From positions 1 through 11,761 of the forward strand of contig CALGZX010000150.1 of the NCBI GenBank assembly GCA_937934165.1: 11,761 nt of DNA, given 5' to 3'. The notes below the pieces were generated by a model. It saw only the letters and a list, made by a program, of their open reading frames with translations, did no database searches and had not been told where the DNA came from. A program made the translations under genes and the position numbers. Numbering within the stretch: position 1 is the stretch's first letter; each line of letters starts with the position of its first letter. Positions 1 through 6,499 of the stretch are shown piece by piece. The stretch is from an uncultured Collinsella sp. (GTDB lineage: Bacteria; Actinomycetota; Coriobacteriia; Coriobacteriales; Coriobacteriaceae).

Positions 1-16
1 TCCGCACATGTGCGGA
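1..16. promoter_or_regulatory. Perfect 16-bp palindrome at window edge
   Basis: TCCGCACATGTGCGGA is its own exact reverse complement. It could be an operator for a dimeric regulator, or the stem of an upstream gene's terminator. It has no loop, and no T-run follows it, so an operator or another protein-binding site fits better. The gene it would serve lies outside the window, so its role cannot be assigned. Confidence 0.4.
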
Positions 17-91
17 TGAATGTGGGAGGTGTTCGGATAAAGTTGATAATCAAGGAAGTGGTCAAAAAAGCCCCGTCCCAAATTAGCTACC

Positions 92-120
92 TTGCTCTGG
101 CGGGCGGGAGCAGGTAAGAT
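92..120 (+). promoter_or_regulatory. Sigma70-type promoter of the SRP RNA gene
   Basis: A -35 box TTGCTC (92-97), a 17-bp spacer and a -10 box TAAGAT (115-120) lie just upstream of the SRP RNA. They place the transcription start near 126-127, exactly where the terminal helix of the RNA begins. The agreement between promoter position and RNA 5' end is the main support. Confidence 0.7.
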
Positions 121-125
121 ATACC

Positions 126-250
126 GAGCGCCTAGCGCGTTCGATGGGTTCGGATGACGACATGTTCCGAATCTGGTCAGGTCCGGAAGGAAGCAGCCAT
201 AAGGAGCCTCTGTCGGGCATCCGAATCCATCGAGCGCACGGGCGCTTTTT
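126..250 (+). ncRNA. ffs: Signal recognition particle RNA (short bacterial SRP RNA)
   Basis: This is the RNA scaffold of the signal recognition particle. It binds Ffh and docks with FtsY to deliver nascent membrane and secreted proteins to the translocon. The diagnostic helix-8 apical sequence is present around 173-198: GGTCAGGTCCGG followed by AAGGAAGCAGCC, with the conserved tetraloop and the asymmetric internal loop that contact the Ffh M domain. The two sides pair over their length: 137-156 is complementary, with G-U wobbles, to 218-237, and AGCGCC at 127-132 closes with GGCGCT at 241-246. The predicted length of about 120 nt is that of the short hairpin form rather than the longer Alu-containing form of Bacillus. 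The ends are inferred from the pairing, the promoter and the T-run at 246-250. Confidence 0.95.
233..250 (+). terminator. Terminator at the SRP RNA 3' end
   Basis: AGCGC (233-237), a 4-nt loop and GCGCT (242-246) form a small GC hairpin running directly into TTTTT (246-250). It overlaps the closing helix of the SRP RNA, so it would form as an alternative fold during transcription and then rearrange in the mature RNA. The stem is only five pairs, so the call rests mainly on its position and the T-run. Confidence 0.5.
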
Positions 251-263
251 GGTGCCGCGACAC

Positions 264-357
264 GGCCCGGCCGGCGGCGAGGTATTTGGTGTCTCGCTGG
301 TCCTCGGCTTCGCCTGCGGGATCGCTCGACTACTAAACACCTCGCCGCCGGCCGGCC
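264..357. repeat. Long GC-rich inverted repeat downstream of the SRP RNA
   Basis: The left arm at 264-283 (GGCCGGCGGCGAGGT core) is matched by the inverse arm at about 338-357 (ACCTCGCCGCCGGCC core). Pairing continues inward with wobbles to about 290 and 331, and weakly outward to about 259 and 367, so one roughly 100-nt stem-loop could form on either strand. The interior also contains GGC-TTC-GCC (307-315). There is no clear T-run after either arm, so it is not a typical intrinsic terminator. It could be a repeat element or an uncharacterised structured RNA. Confidence 0.7.
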
Positions 358-360
358 CCC

Positions 361-500
361 GTCGTCCAAAAATCACCCGTAAGGGCGCGTTTATCTAATT
401 TAATCTATCCCTTGCGGAATGCGGCTTGCTGGCGTTGTCTGGGCATTGATGGCTACGTGGTTCAAGAGGCGGCGGTGCTGTTGCTTGAATTTTTGCAGTT
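361..500. other. Intergenic stretch with no recognised gene
   Basis: The segment between the long inverted repeat and the terminator at 501 has no open frame with a convincing ribosome-binding site, no tRNA-like fold and no promoter that I can support. The longest ATG-started frame near its end (from about 451) is only 17 codons. It is less GC-rich than the flanking inverted repeat. Confidence 0.5.
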
Positions 501-540
501 AAAGAGGCCCGTTTCCTTAGGTGGGGAAACGGACCTCTTT
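501..540. terminator. Bidirectional intrinsic terminator, mainly for the leftward surface-protein gene
   Basis: AAAGAGGCCCGTTTCC (501-516) and GGAAACGGACCTCTTT (525-540) form a 16-bp stem with an 8-nt loop. The single mismatch (508 against 533) is C-A in rightward RNA but a G-U pair in leftward RNA. The A-rich and T-rich stem ends give U-runs in both directions, with five Ts at 538-542 on the plus strand. It lies about 45 bp past the stop codon of the leftward gene at 586, so it most likely ends that transcript. Confidence 0.85.
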
Positions 541-585
541 TTGTCTCTGGGCTTGTGAATTGGTGAAGGCAGAATGCTCTGTCGG

Positions 586-1653
586 CTATTTTGAGTTCTT
601 GATGCGGCGTGTGGCTGTGGCGGTTATTCCGAGTCCCATGGCGGCGATTCCTGCGAGTGCTATTGCGCTCGGCGCTGCATCGCCCGTGTTCGCGAGCTTG
701 CCGGCGGTCGTATCTGCTTGCTTGCCGCTGCTCGAGTTCGCCTGCTTGGTGGAGCTTGGTAGGGCGTCTTTGCCGGTTGCAGGTGAGGCAACGGGCGGTG
801 TCGCCTCGGCGGGTTGCGTCGAGCCGGAGGGAGGCGTCGTCTCGGTCGGTTTCGTTATCTCGGGCGAGGTGGCCTTATCTGCCGCGGCTTTCGCCTCTTC
901 GTATGCCTTGCAGGCGTCGTCATAGGCCGTTTGCGCTTTTTTCAAATTGTCGAGGAGCGCATCTCGCCAGGCTGTGAACCGGTCGATATCGGCTTTATAT
1001 TTCTCTACAGCACGTTTACAGTCATTAACTCGTCTTTCCTCTCTTCTGAGGCGGTACTGGAACTCGCGGAGCTCCGTTTCGCAATAGTTTACGTGCGTTT
1101 TTGCCGATATGATCTCACTGTGCAACTGCTTTATTTGCTGTTTAGTAGTTTCGACAAACTCCTCGTAGCCGAGTGCTTCGAGTGTCTTAAGCATCTCATG
1201 TTTCTTCTCTAATTCTGCCTGGAGCTCGCTTACCCGGTTGATGGCCCCGTCGTATTTGGCTTGGGCAGCATCGATGTCCGCTTGCATGGTGGGAAGGAGT
1301 TCCCTCCCTTCGGCGGCTTGCGCCGCCATCTTTTCGTGGTACTCTTGAAAACGGGTAATGTCATCATTGAATCTCGCAATTTTCTCGGGACTTGCGGCGT
1401 TTTTTGCGGCCTCGAGTTTTTTGAGCGCTTCCTGCATGGCTGCATACGCTTTTTCTTTTGCGGCGGCCGCATCTTCTGTCTGCGGGGCGCCCGAATTGCC
1501 GCTGGTGGCGCTCGTCTGCGAAACGGCCGCATCGGTGGGGGAACTGGTTTCTGCCGCGATCGCCGCTACGGGGGCGATTCCCGCGACAAGTGCCGCGGAA
1601 AGGGCGATGCCCACAGTTGCTCGTCTTGCTCTTCTTGCGAGAATGTCGTTCAT
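586..1653 (-). CDS. Sortase-anchored coiled-coil surface protein
   Basis: This is a secreted cell-wall protein of 355 residues with no catalytic domain that I recognise. Residues 1-34 are a Sec signal peptide: an Arg-rich N-region, an Ala-rich core, and probable cleavage after the AIAA near 31-34. Residues 61-262 are highly charged, Ala/Glu/Lys-rich and strongly helical, typical of a long coiled coil, with three scattered cysteines in its C-terminal half. Residues 263-319 form a Pro/Thr/Ser-rich, wall-spanning linker with loosely repeated GKQA- and TKQA-like segments. LANTG at 320-324 is an LPxTG-type sorting signal with Ala at position two. A hydrophobic helix and a basic RRIKNSK tail follow. 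The ATG at 1653 has GAGGTG about five bases upstream. The gene is single and leftward, divergent from the ABC operon, and is closed by the terminator at 501-540. An adhesin, spacer or structural wall role is inference; the anchoring architecture is directly visible. Confidence 0.85.
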   Translation of the reverse strand: MNDILARRARRATVGIALSAALVAGIAPVAAIAAETSSPTDAAVSQTSATSGNSGAPQTEDAAAAKEKAYAAMQEALKKLEAAKNAASPEKIARFNDDITRFQEYHEKMAAQAAEGRELLPTMQADIDAAQAKYDGAINRVSELQAELEKKHEMLKTLEALGYEEFVETTKQQIKQLHSEIISAKTHVNYCETELREFQYRLRREERRVNDCKRAVEKYKADIDRFTAWRDALLDNLKKAQTAYDDACKAYEEAKAAADKATSPEITKPTETTPPSGSTQPAEATPPVASPATGKDALPSSTKQANSSSGKQADTTAGKLANTGDAAPSAIALAGIAAMGLGITATATRRIKNSK

Positions 1654-1679
1654 CTCGGCACCTCATTTCAAGGGTCGGC

Positions 1680-1720
1680 GACTAACTTGGTAGCACTAAT
1701 GTAAATATACCATGCTAGTT
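1680..1720. promoter_or_regulatory. Imperfect inverted repeat in the divergent intergenic region
   Basis: GACTAACTTGGTA (1680-1692) and TACCATGCTAGTT (1708-1720) are inverse copies matching at 10 of 13 positions around an AT-rich 15-bp centre. The element lies 27-67 bp upstream of the leftward surface-protein start, where that gene's promoter should be. TATATT and TACATT, read leftward in the centre, are possible -10 boxes. An operator is plausible but unproven. Confidence 0.35.
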
Positions 1721-1789
1721 GACCCGACACTGGCTGGGTGTGCGCGTATACCCCTCTGAAAACTGAATCCCGTTAGAAATGACGAGTTG

Positions 1790-1819
1790 TTTACGCTTCT
1801 TTTGGGGTGGCGGTACTAT
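1790..1819 (+). promoter_or_regulatory. Candidate promoter of the ABC exporter operon
   Basis: TTTACG (1790-1795), an 18-bp spacer and TACTAT (1814-1819) would start transcription near 1826. That gives a leader of about 38 nt before the ATG at 1864. The hexamers match the consensus only moderately. The position supports 1864 rather than an upstream GTG as the translation start. Confidence 0.4.
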
Positions 1820-1863
1820 CATGGTTCGAATTGAATGTGGATGATGATAGGGAGCGCCTATAC

Positions 1864-3744
1864 ATGATTGAGCTGCTCGGGCGTTTTGGTGGTAAGTTTC
1901 GCCGGTATATGGTGATCGGCCCAGCGTGCAAGCTGATCGAAGTGATTTTTGATCTGCTGACGCCGCTGGTGATTGCCCAGATGATCGATAAGGGTATTGG
2001 CGCACACGATGTCAACGCCGTTATCCACTACGGCATGGTACTTGGCGCCATGGCTGTGATCGGCATCTCGTTTACGCTTGTCTGCCAAAAGATGGCGGCG
2101 CTGACCTCGCAGGGCATGGGCACCGACATTCGCGGCGCGCTCTACGAGCACATCAACAAACTGAGCTATGCCGAACTCGACCGCTTTGGCACGCCGTCGC
2201 TTATCACCCGCATCACCAACGACGTCAACCAGGTGCAGCTTGCCGTGGCGCTGGGCGTGCGCATGCTCATCCGCTGGCCCTTCTTGGCGGTGGGCTCTAT
2301 GTGCGCGGCCCTTGCCATCGACCTTAAGCTCGGCATGATCTTTTTGATTTGCACGCCCGCCATTGGCCTGGTGTTTTGGTTTGTCATGGCGCGCTGCATT
2401 CCGTACTACAAGCAGCTGCAGGCAAAGCTTGACCGCATCGCGCTCATTTGCCGCGAGGGGCTTTCGGGCGCCCGCGTGGTTCGCGCCTTTGTACGCGAAG
2501 ATCACGAGCGCGAGCGCTTTGCCCAAGCCGCCGATGACCAGGCCAATACCGCCATCGCGGTGGGCAAGCTCTCGTCAATCCTTAATCCCGTCACGTTTTT
2601 GGTGATGAACCTGGGCGTGTGCGCCATCCTGTGGGTGGGCGGCATCCAGGTCAACGTGGGCGAGCTTACGCAGGGCCAGGTCATGGCGTTCGTCAACTAC
2701 ATGACGCAGACCCTGACCTCCATCGTGTACGTCGCCAACCTGGTCGTGGTCTTTACCAAGGCGAGCGCGAGTGCTTCGCGTATCAACGAGGTGCTCAACT
2801 GCGAGCCGAGCATCACCGACGAGAACAACGAGCCGGTCGCACTGCCCCAGGCACCCGCGACGGACGTCGACGCCCCGGTCTCTGCGCTGAGCTTTAGCCA
2901 TGCGAGCTTTTCGTTTGGCGCGGGCGCGGCCAATGCCGTCAACGATGTGACCCTGGAGCTCCCGCTGGGCAAGACGCTCGGCATTATCGGCGGCACAGGT
3001 AGCGGTAAGTCGACGCTCGTCTCGCTCATCCCGCGCCTGTACGATGCGAGCACCGGCAGCGTGAGCGTGATGGGCTCCGACGTGCGCGCCTGGCCGCTCG
3101 ATCAGCTGCGCCATGTGGTCGCGACCGTCCCGCAACGCGCGTCGCTGGTGAGCGGCACGATCCGCAGTAACCTGACCTGGCGTGACGAGTCAGCGACCGA
3201 CGAGGGGCTCTGGGCGGCGCTCGACATGGCGCAGGCGAGCGAGTTCGTGCGCAACAAGCCTCAGGGGCTCGACGCCCCGGTCGAGGCGGACGGTAAGAAC
3301 TTCAGCGGTGGCCAACGCCAGCGCCTGACCATCGCGCGCGCCCTGGTGGGCTCGCCTCAGGTCCTGATCATGGACGACTCCGCCTCGGCGCTCGACTTTA
3401 AGACCGACGCGGCGCTTCGCCATGCCATCCACGAGCGCAGCGTGTGTGGCGCTGCTGAGGGCGGGCTGCCGCTGACTACGGTGATCGTAAGCCAGCGCGT
3501 TTCGACCGTGCGCGACGCCGACATGATCTGCGTACTCGACCACGGCTCGGTTGCGGGCCTGGGCACGCATGACGAGCTGTATGCAAGCTGCCAGCTCTAC
3601 CGCGAGATTTGCCAGTCGCAGCTGCGACGCGAGGAGCTCGAGGGCCAGCAGGGGAGCACGACGCCCACGCCCACCCCAAGACCCGCGTCCGCCCCAGGCG
3701 CCGTGTGCGCCCCCACATCCGTCTGCGCAAAGGAGGGCTGCTAA
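1864..3744 (+). CDS. Heterodimeric ABC exporter, degenerate-site subunit (BmrC/TM287-like)
   Basis: This 626-residue half-transporter has an N-terminal six-helix exporter domain (about 1-310) and a C-terminal ATPase domain. In the ATPase domain, Walker A GGTGSGKST is at 376-384, the Q-loop Gln is at 424, the intact signature FSGGQ is at 480-484 and Walker B is at 500-505. The catalytic Glu after Walker B is replaced by Asp505 (IMDDS), and the H-loop His by Gln544 (VSQRVST). These substitutions characterise the degenerate subunit of heterodimeric exporters such as TM287/TM288 and BmrC/BmrD. ATG 1864 is preferred over GTG 1807. AGGGAG lies nine bases before it, homologues start this way (M-ELL...), and the likely transcription start is downstream of 1807. 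The protein ends in an unusual Thr/Pro/Ala-rich tail of about 35 residues with three Cys. The substrate cannot be read from sequence; drug, lipid or peptide export are all known in this family. Confidence 0.92.
   Translation: MIELLGRFGGKFRRYMVIGPACKLIEVIFDLLTPLVIAQMIDKGIGAHDVNAVIHYGMVLGAMAVIGISFTLVCQKMAALTSQGMGTDIRGALYEHINKLSYAELDRFGTPSLITRITNDVNQVQLAVALGVRMLIRWPFLAVGSMCAALAIDLKLGMIFLICTPAIGLVFWFVMARCIPYYKQLQAKLDRIALICREGLSGARVVRAFVREDHERERFAQAADDQANTAIAVGKLSSILNPVTFLVMNLGVCAILWVGGIQVNVGELTQGQVMAFVNYMTQTLTSIVYVANLVVVFTKASASASRINEVLNCEPSITDENNEPVALPQAPATDVDAPVSALSFSHASFSFGAGAANAVNDVTLELPLGKTLGIIGGTGSGKSTLVSLIPRLYDASTGSVSVMGSDVRAWPLDQLRHVVATVPQRASLVSGTIRSNLTWRDESATDEGLWAALDMAQASEFVRNKPQGLDAPVEADGKNFSGGQRQRLTIARALVGSPQVLIMDDSASALDFKTDAALRHAIHERSVCGAAEGGLPLTTVIVSQRVSTVRDADMICVLDHGSVAGLGTHDELYASCQLYREICQSQLRREELEGQQGSTTPTPTPRPASAPGAVCAPTSVCAKEGC
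3729..3737 (+). promoter_or_regulatory. Strong ribosome-binding site coupling the two ABC genes
   Basis: AAAGGAGGG lies inside the last codons of the first ABC gene, with GGAGG ending eight bases before the ATG at 3745. The upstream stop TAA (3742-3744) directly abuts that ATG. Ribosomes finishing the first subunit can reinitiate on the second, which suits equimolar synthesis of a heterodimer. Confidence 0.8.
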
Positions 3745-5604
3745 ATGAATCCGTACACTTCCTCCGGTTCGGTCGCCACGATGACGGCCAACGTGTCCGG
3801 TAACGATAACCTCAACGACCTGGGCGACGGTCCGCGCCAGCCCGGCGATCCCGAGCGCTATCCCGTGGGTGCGGTGACCCGCCGCCTGCTGGGCTACGTT
3901 CGTCCGCATCGCATTTCGTTTGTTGCGTCGTTTGTGAGCGCCGCCATCTCCGTGATTCTGCAGCTCTACACGCCCATCCTCATCGGCGAGGGCATCGACC
4001 TGATCGTTGCCGCCGGGCAGGTGGACTTTGACGCACTGCTGCCGCTCGTTACCAAGCTCGCGATTGTCGTCGTAGGTGCTGCGGCCTTCCAGTGGCTACA
4101 GGGCTACTGCGTCAACCGCCTGTCCTACGAGACGGTGCGCGACATGCGCGTGGAGGCGAGCGACAAGCTCAGCCGTATGCCGCTCAGCTTTATCGACAGC
4201 CATGCCCACGGCGACCTTATGAGCCGCGTGGTCAACGACGTCGACCAGGTGCGCGACGGTCTGCTGCAGGGCTTCACGCAGCTCTTCACCGGTGCTATTA
4301 CCATCGTGGGCACGCTCGCGTTTATGCTTTCCATCAACCTGACCATGACGCTCGTGGTGGTGCTCGTCACGCCGCTTTCCATCTTTGCTGCCGGTGCTAT
4401 TGCCAAGCTCTCCAACAAAAGCTTTACGGCACAGCAGCGTATTCAAGGGCAGCTCGGTGGTCATATCGAGGAGTACGTAGGCGAGCAAAAGCTTGTCGAC
4501 GCCTTTGCCTATGGTCCCAACGCCCAGCAGCGCTTCGATGCCCTCAATGCCGAGCTCTACACCGCGGGCGAGCGCGCGCAGTTTATGGGTTCGCTCTCCA
4601 ACCCCGGCACGCGCTTTATCAATAACATCATCTATGCCGTGGTCGCTGTGATCGGCTGCGTGGGCGTGATCACGGGCGTGCCCGCGGCGCTTACGGTGGG
4701 CGGCGTGCAGATCTTCCTGTCCTATGCCAACCAGTACACCAAGCCGTTCAACGAGGTCACGAACGTCATTACGCAGATCCAGACAGCGTACGCCTCGGCG
4801 CGCCGCATGTTCGCGTTGCTCGATGCGCGCGAGCAGGAGCCCGACGCGCCAGATGCCGTGGAACTTGCCGCACCGCAGGGCGAGGTCGCCCTTGAGCATG
4901 TGGACTTTAGCTACGTGCCCGACCGCAAGCTGCTTCAGGACATCTGCATCGAGGCTAAGCCCGGCATGCGCTTTGCCCTGGTCGGTCCTACGGGCTGTGG
5001 CAAGACAACGCTCATCAATTTGCTGCTGCGTTTTTACGATATCGATGCCGGTCGCATTGCGGTCGATGGCCGTTCCTCGCGTGATTACACGCGCGCAAGC
5101 TTGCGCCGCGCCTTTGGCATGGTGTTGCAGGACACTTGGCTGTTCGAGGGCACGGTGGCGGAAAACATCGCCTACGGCTGTCCCGACGCCACGCGCGAGC
5201 AGGTTATCGAAGCTGCCAAGCGCGCGCACGCGCACAAGTTTATCGTGCAGCTGCCAGGCGGCTACGATACGGTAATCGGCGAGGACGGCGGCACGTTTAG
5301 CCAGGGTCAAAAACAGCTGCTGTGCATCGCGCGCGTCATGCTCACCGACCCGGCGATTCTGCTGCTGGACGAGGCGACCTCGAGCATCGATACCCGCACC
5401 GAGCTGCAGGTGCAGGCGGCATTCGACGAGCTCATGGCTGGCCGCACAAGCTTTGTCGTGGCGCACCGCCTGAGCACGATTCGTAACGCCGACTGCATTC
5501 TGGTGATGCGCGACGGGCAGATTATCGAGTGCGGCACGCACGACGAGCTGCTAGCGGCAGGCGGCTTCTACGCCGAACTCTACCGCAGCCAATTCGCCCA
5601 GTGA
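3745..5604 (+). CDS. Heterodimeric ABC exporter, catalytic subunit (BmrD/TM288-like)
   Basis: This 619-residue partner of the preceding half-transporter has an N-terminal exporter membrane domain (about 50-345, after a polar leader of about 45 residues) and a C-terminal ATPase domain. Walker A GPTGCGKTT is at 414-422, the Q-loop Gln at 462, Walker B with catalytic Glu at 538-543 (ILLLDE), and the H-loop His at 574. The signature is SQGQ (519-522) instead of SGGQ. This complements the first subunit. The normal ATP site pairs this protein's Walker motifs with the partner's SGGQ, and the degenerate site pairs the partner's Asp/Gln substitutions with this SQGQ. The start at 3745 abuts the upstream stop and has a strong ribosome-binding site. 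The gene ends at 5604 without a strong terminator; only a short GCCC-GTG-GGGC hairpin (5609-5619) follows. The transported substrate is unknown. Confidence 0.93.
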   Translation: MNPYTSSGSVATMTANVSGNDNLNDLGDGPRQPGDPERYPVGAVTRRLLGYVRPHRISFVASFVSAAISVILQLYTPILIGEGIDLIVAAGQVDFDALLPLVTKLAIVVVGAAAFQWLQGYCVNRLSYETVRDMRVEASDKLSRMPLSFIDSHAHGDLMSRVVNDVDQVRDGLLQGFTQLFTGAITIVGTLAFMLSINLTMTLVVVLVTPLSIFAAGAIAKLSNKSFTAQQRIQGQLGGHIEEYVGEQKLVDAFAYGPNAQQRFDALNAELYTAGERAQFMGSLSNPGTRFINNIIYAVVAVIGCVGVITGVPAALTVGGVQIFLSYANQYTKPFNEVTNVITQIQTAYASARRMFALLDAREQEPDAPDAVELAAPQGEVALEHVDFSYVPDRKLLQDICIEAKPGMRFALVGPTGCGKTTLINLLLRFYDIDAGRIAVDGRSSRDYTRASLRRAFGMVLQDTWLFEGTVAENIAYGCPDATREQVIEAAKRAHAHKFIVQLPGGYDTVIGEDGGTFSQGQKQLLCIARVMLTDPAILLLDEATSSIDTRTELQVQAAFDELMAGRTSFVVAHRLSTIRNADCILVMRDGQIIECGTHDELLAAGGFYAELYRSQFAQ

Positions 5605-5632
5605 GCAAGCCCGTGGGGCAAATTAATCAATC

Positions 5633-5672
5633 GACAGACGGTGGTTTACATCTGTCACGTTAGTACTAAGAT
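5633..5672 (+). promoter_or_regulatory. Promoter of the flavodoxin-like gene with overlapping inverted repeat
   Basis: TTTACA (5645-5650), a 16-bp spacer and TAAGAT (5667-5672) form a good sigma70-type promoter with a start near 5679. GACAGA (5633-5638) and TCTGTC (5651-5656) form an inverted repeat that brackets the -35 box. That arrangement would allow a repressor to block RNA polymerase. The promoter separates this gene from the ABC operon; the operator is a suggestion only. Confidence 0.55.
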
Positions 5673-5731
5673 ATTCATCTAATAAATTGCATTAGTGGCT
5701 TTAGTTTTGGGGGATACGAGGCAACGTGACT

Positions 5732-6283
5732 ATGACGTGCTCTTTGGTGGTTAACAGCAAGAGCGGTAATACCAGGATGGTTTCGGGTGCGATCAAGCGC
5801 GCTCTGCAGGCTGCGGGTGTTGAGTTTGTCCATGCCGCGGCGTTGAGCGACGATGCGGATGCAGATCAGGTTGCGCTCGAGGCGCAGGGCGCCTGCGCGG
5901 CCGACACGGTGCTCGTCGGTTTTTGGTGCGACAAGGGCGCGTGCACGCCTTCGGTTGCCGCGCTGCTCTCCGCTCTGCACGGCAAGCGCGTTTTCCTCTT
6001 TGGTACCTGCGGTTTTGGCGCCGACCAGAGCTATTATCAGCAGATTATCAATCGCGTGACCTCCAATTTGGCCGAGGATGCCGAGCTTGTGGGTTGGGCA
6101 ATGTGCCAGGGCAAGATGGGTCCCGCGGTCAAGCAGCGCTACGAGGCCATGCTCGAGCAAGATCCCGACAATGTCCGCTTTAAGATGCTGCTCGATAACT
6201 GGGTCGCCGCAAAGGATCACCCCACCAAGGAAGATCTGGACAACATGGCTGCAGCCGCCAAAAAGGCCGTGCTGGGGGAGTAG
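5732..6283 (+). CDS. Flavodoxin-fold protein (Flavodoxin_3-like)
   Basis: This is a small cytoplasmic flavoprotein, predicted to bind FMN and act as an electron carrier or reductase partner. From ATG 5732 it has 183 residues. The N-terminal strand LVV is followed by SKSGNT (9-14), matching the flavodoxin phosphate loop (S/T-x-S/T-G-N-T). Further hallmarks of the Flavodoxin_3 type are the GFWCDKG segment, the FGTCGFG loop expected near the flavin ring, and the later CQGKMG. Translation could also start at GTG 5726, adding two residues. GAGG (5718-5721) is four bases from the GTG and ten from the ATG, and the usual family N-terminus favours the ATG. The gene appears monocistronic, with its own promoter upstream and a terminator at 6381. 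The same fold family includes BilS of the bilirubin reduction pathway, but no bilR-like gene is seen here, so no pathway is assigned. Confidence 0.85.
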   Translation: MTCSLVVNSKSGNTRMVSGAIKRALQAAGVEFVHAAALSDDADADQVALEAQGACAADTVLVGFWCDKGACTPSVAALLSALHGKRVFLFGTCGFGADQSYYQQIINRVTSNLAEDAELVGWAMCQGKMGPAVKQRYEAMLEQDPDNVRFKMLLDNWVAAKDHPTKEDLDNMAAAAKKAVLGE

Positions 6284-6380
6284 CTCCCATCGCTGACGGC
6301 GGTCGGTCCATCTTTCTAAATGAAACGTCCTCCCGGGCGTCGGGGCACGAAGTTCCCTGCTCTACAGTCCTGCGCAAGAC

Positions 6381-6406
6381 GAAGGCCACATTAAGTGGCC
6401 TTCTTT
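6381..6406 (+). terminator. Intrinsic terminator after the flavodoxin-like gene
   Basis: GAAGGCCAC (6381-6389), a 5-nt loop and GTGGCCTTC (6395-6403) form a 9-bp perfect stem followed by TTT. It lies about 100 bp past the stop at 6283, within the loop of the larger inverted repeat. The same stem recurs at 11624-11646. Confidence 0.7.
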
Positions 6407-6428
6407 GCGTGCGGAACTCGCGATGAAC
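6394..6428 (+). repeat. 35-bp repeat, upstream copy (inverted relative to 11727-11761)
   Basis: This stretch begins AGTGGCCTTCTTTGCG and ends CTCGCGATGAAC. Its reverse complement is identical, base for base over 35 positions, to the last 35 bases of the window. The match may extend further beyond the window, because its left end lies inside the hairpin stem. Confidence 0.85.
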
Positions 6429-6499
6429 TTCGTGCCCCGCCGTCCGGGAGGACGCCTCTTTATTGATGGGAGGCCTGATAGGTCGATGGTTCCGTGCCC

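Larger units (their letters stand above)
6326..6454. repeat. Nested inverted repeat: 30-bp arms enclosing a terminator hairpin
   Basis: Arms 6326-6355 and 6425-6454 are inverse copies over 30 bp, with one G-U-compatible difference and one mismatch; each contains GGGGCACGAAGTTC or its inverse. The 69-nt interior carries the hairpin GAAGGCCAC/GTGGCCTTC. The whole segment can fold into a very stable 129-nt structure. It lies between the flavodoxin-like gene and the upstream repeat array, and its right half shares a 35-bp sequence with the window end. Confidence 0.8.

Noticed and set aside
83..398. Short frames over the SRP RNA and adjacent inverted repeat
   Set aside because: They overlap a well-supported non-coding RNA and a palindrome, and have no ribosome-binding sites.
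521..977. Rightward frames of 122-134 codons at 521-977
   Set aside because: They lie opposite the leftward coiled-coil surface protein, whose signal peptide and sorting motif make it the real gene.
1807..1863. GTG 1807 as the start of the first ABC gene
   Set aside because: No ribosome-binding site is suitably placed, it precedes the probable transcription start, and the extra 19 residues are not typical of the family; ATG 1864 has AGGGAG upstream.
4096..5541. Long leftward open frame of 481 codons opposite the second ABC gene
   Set aside because: It is antisense to a clear ABC exporter with all its motifs; long antisense frames are expected in GC-rich coding DNA.
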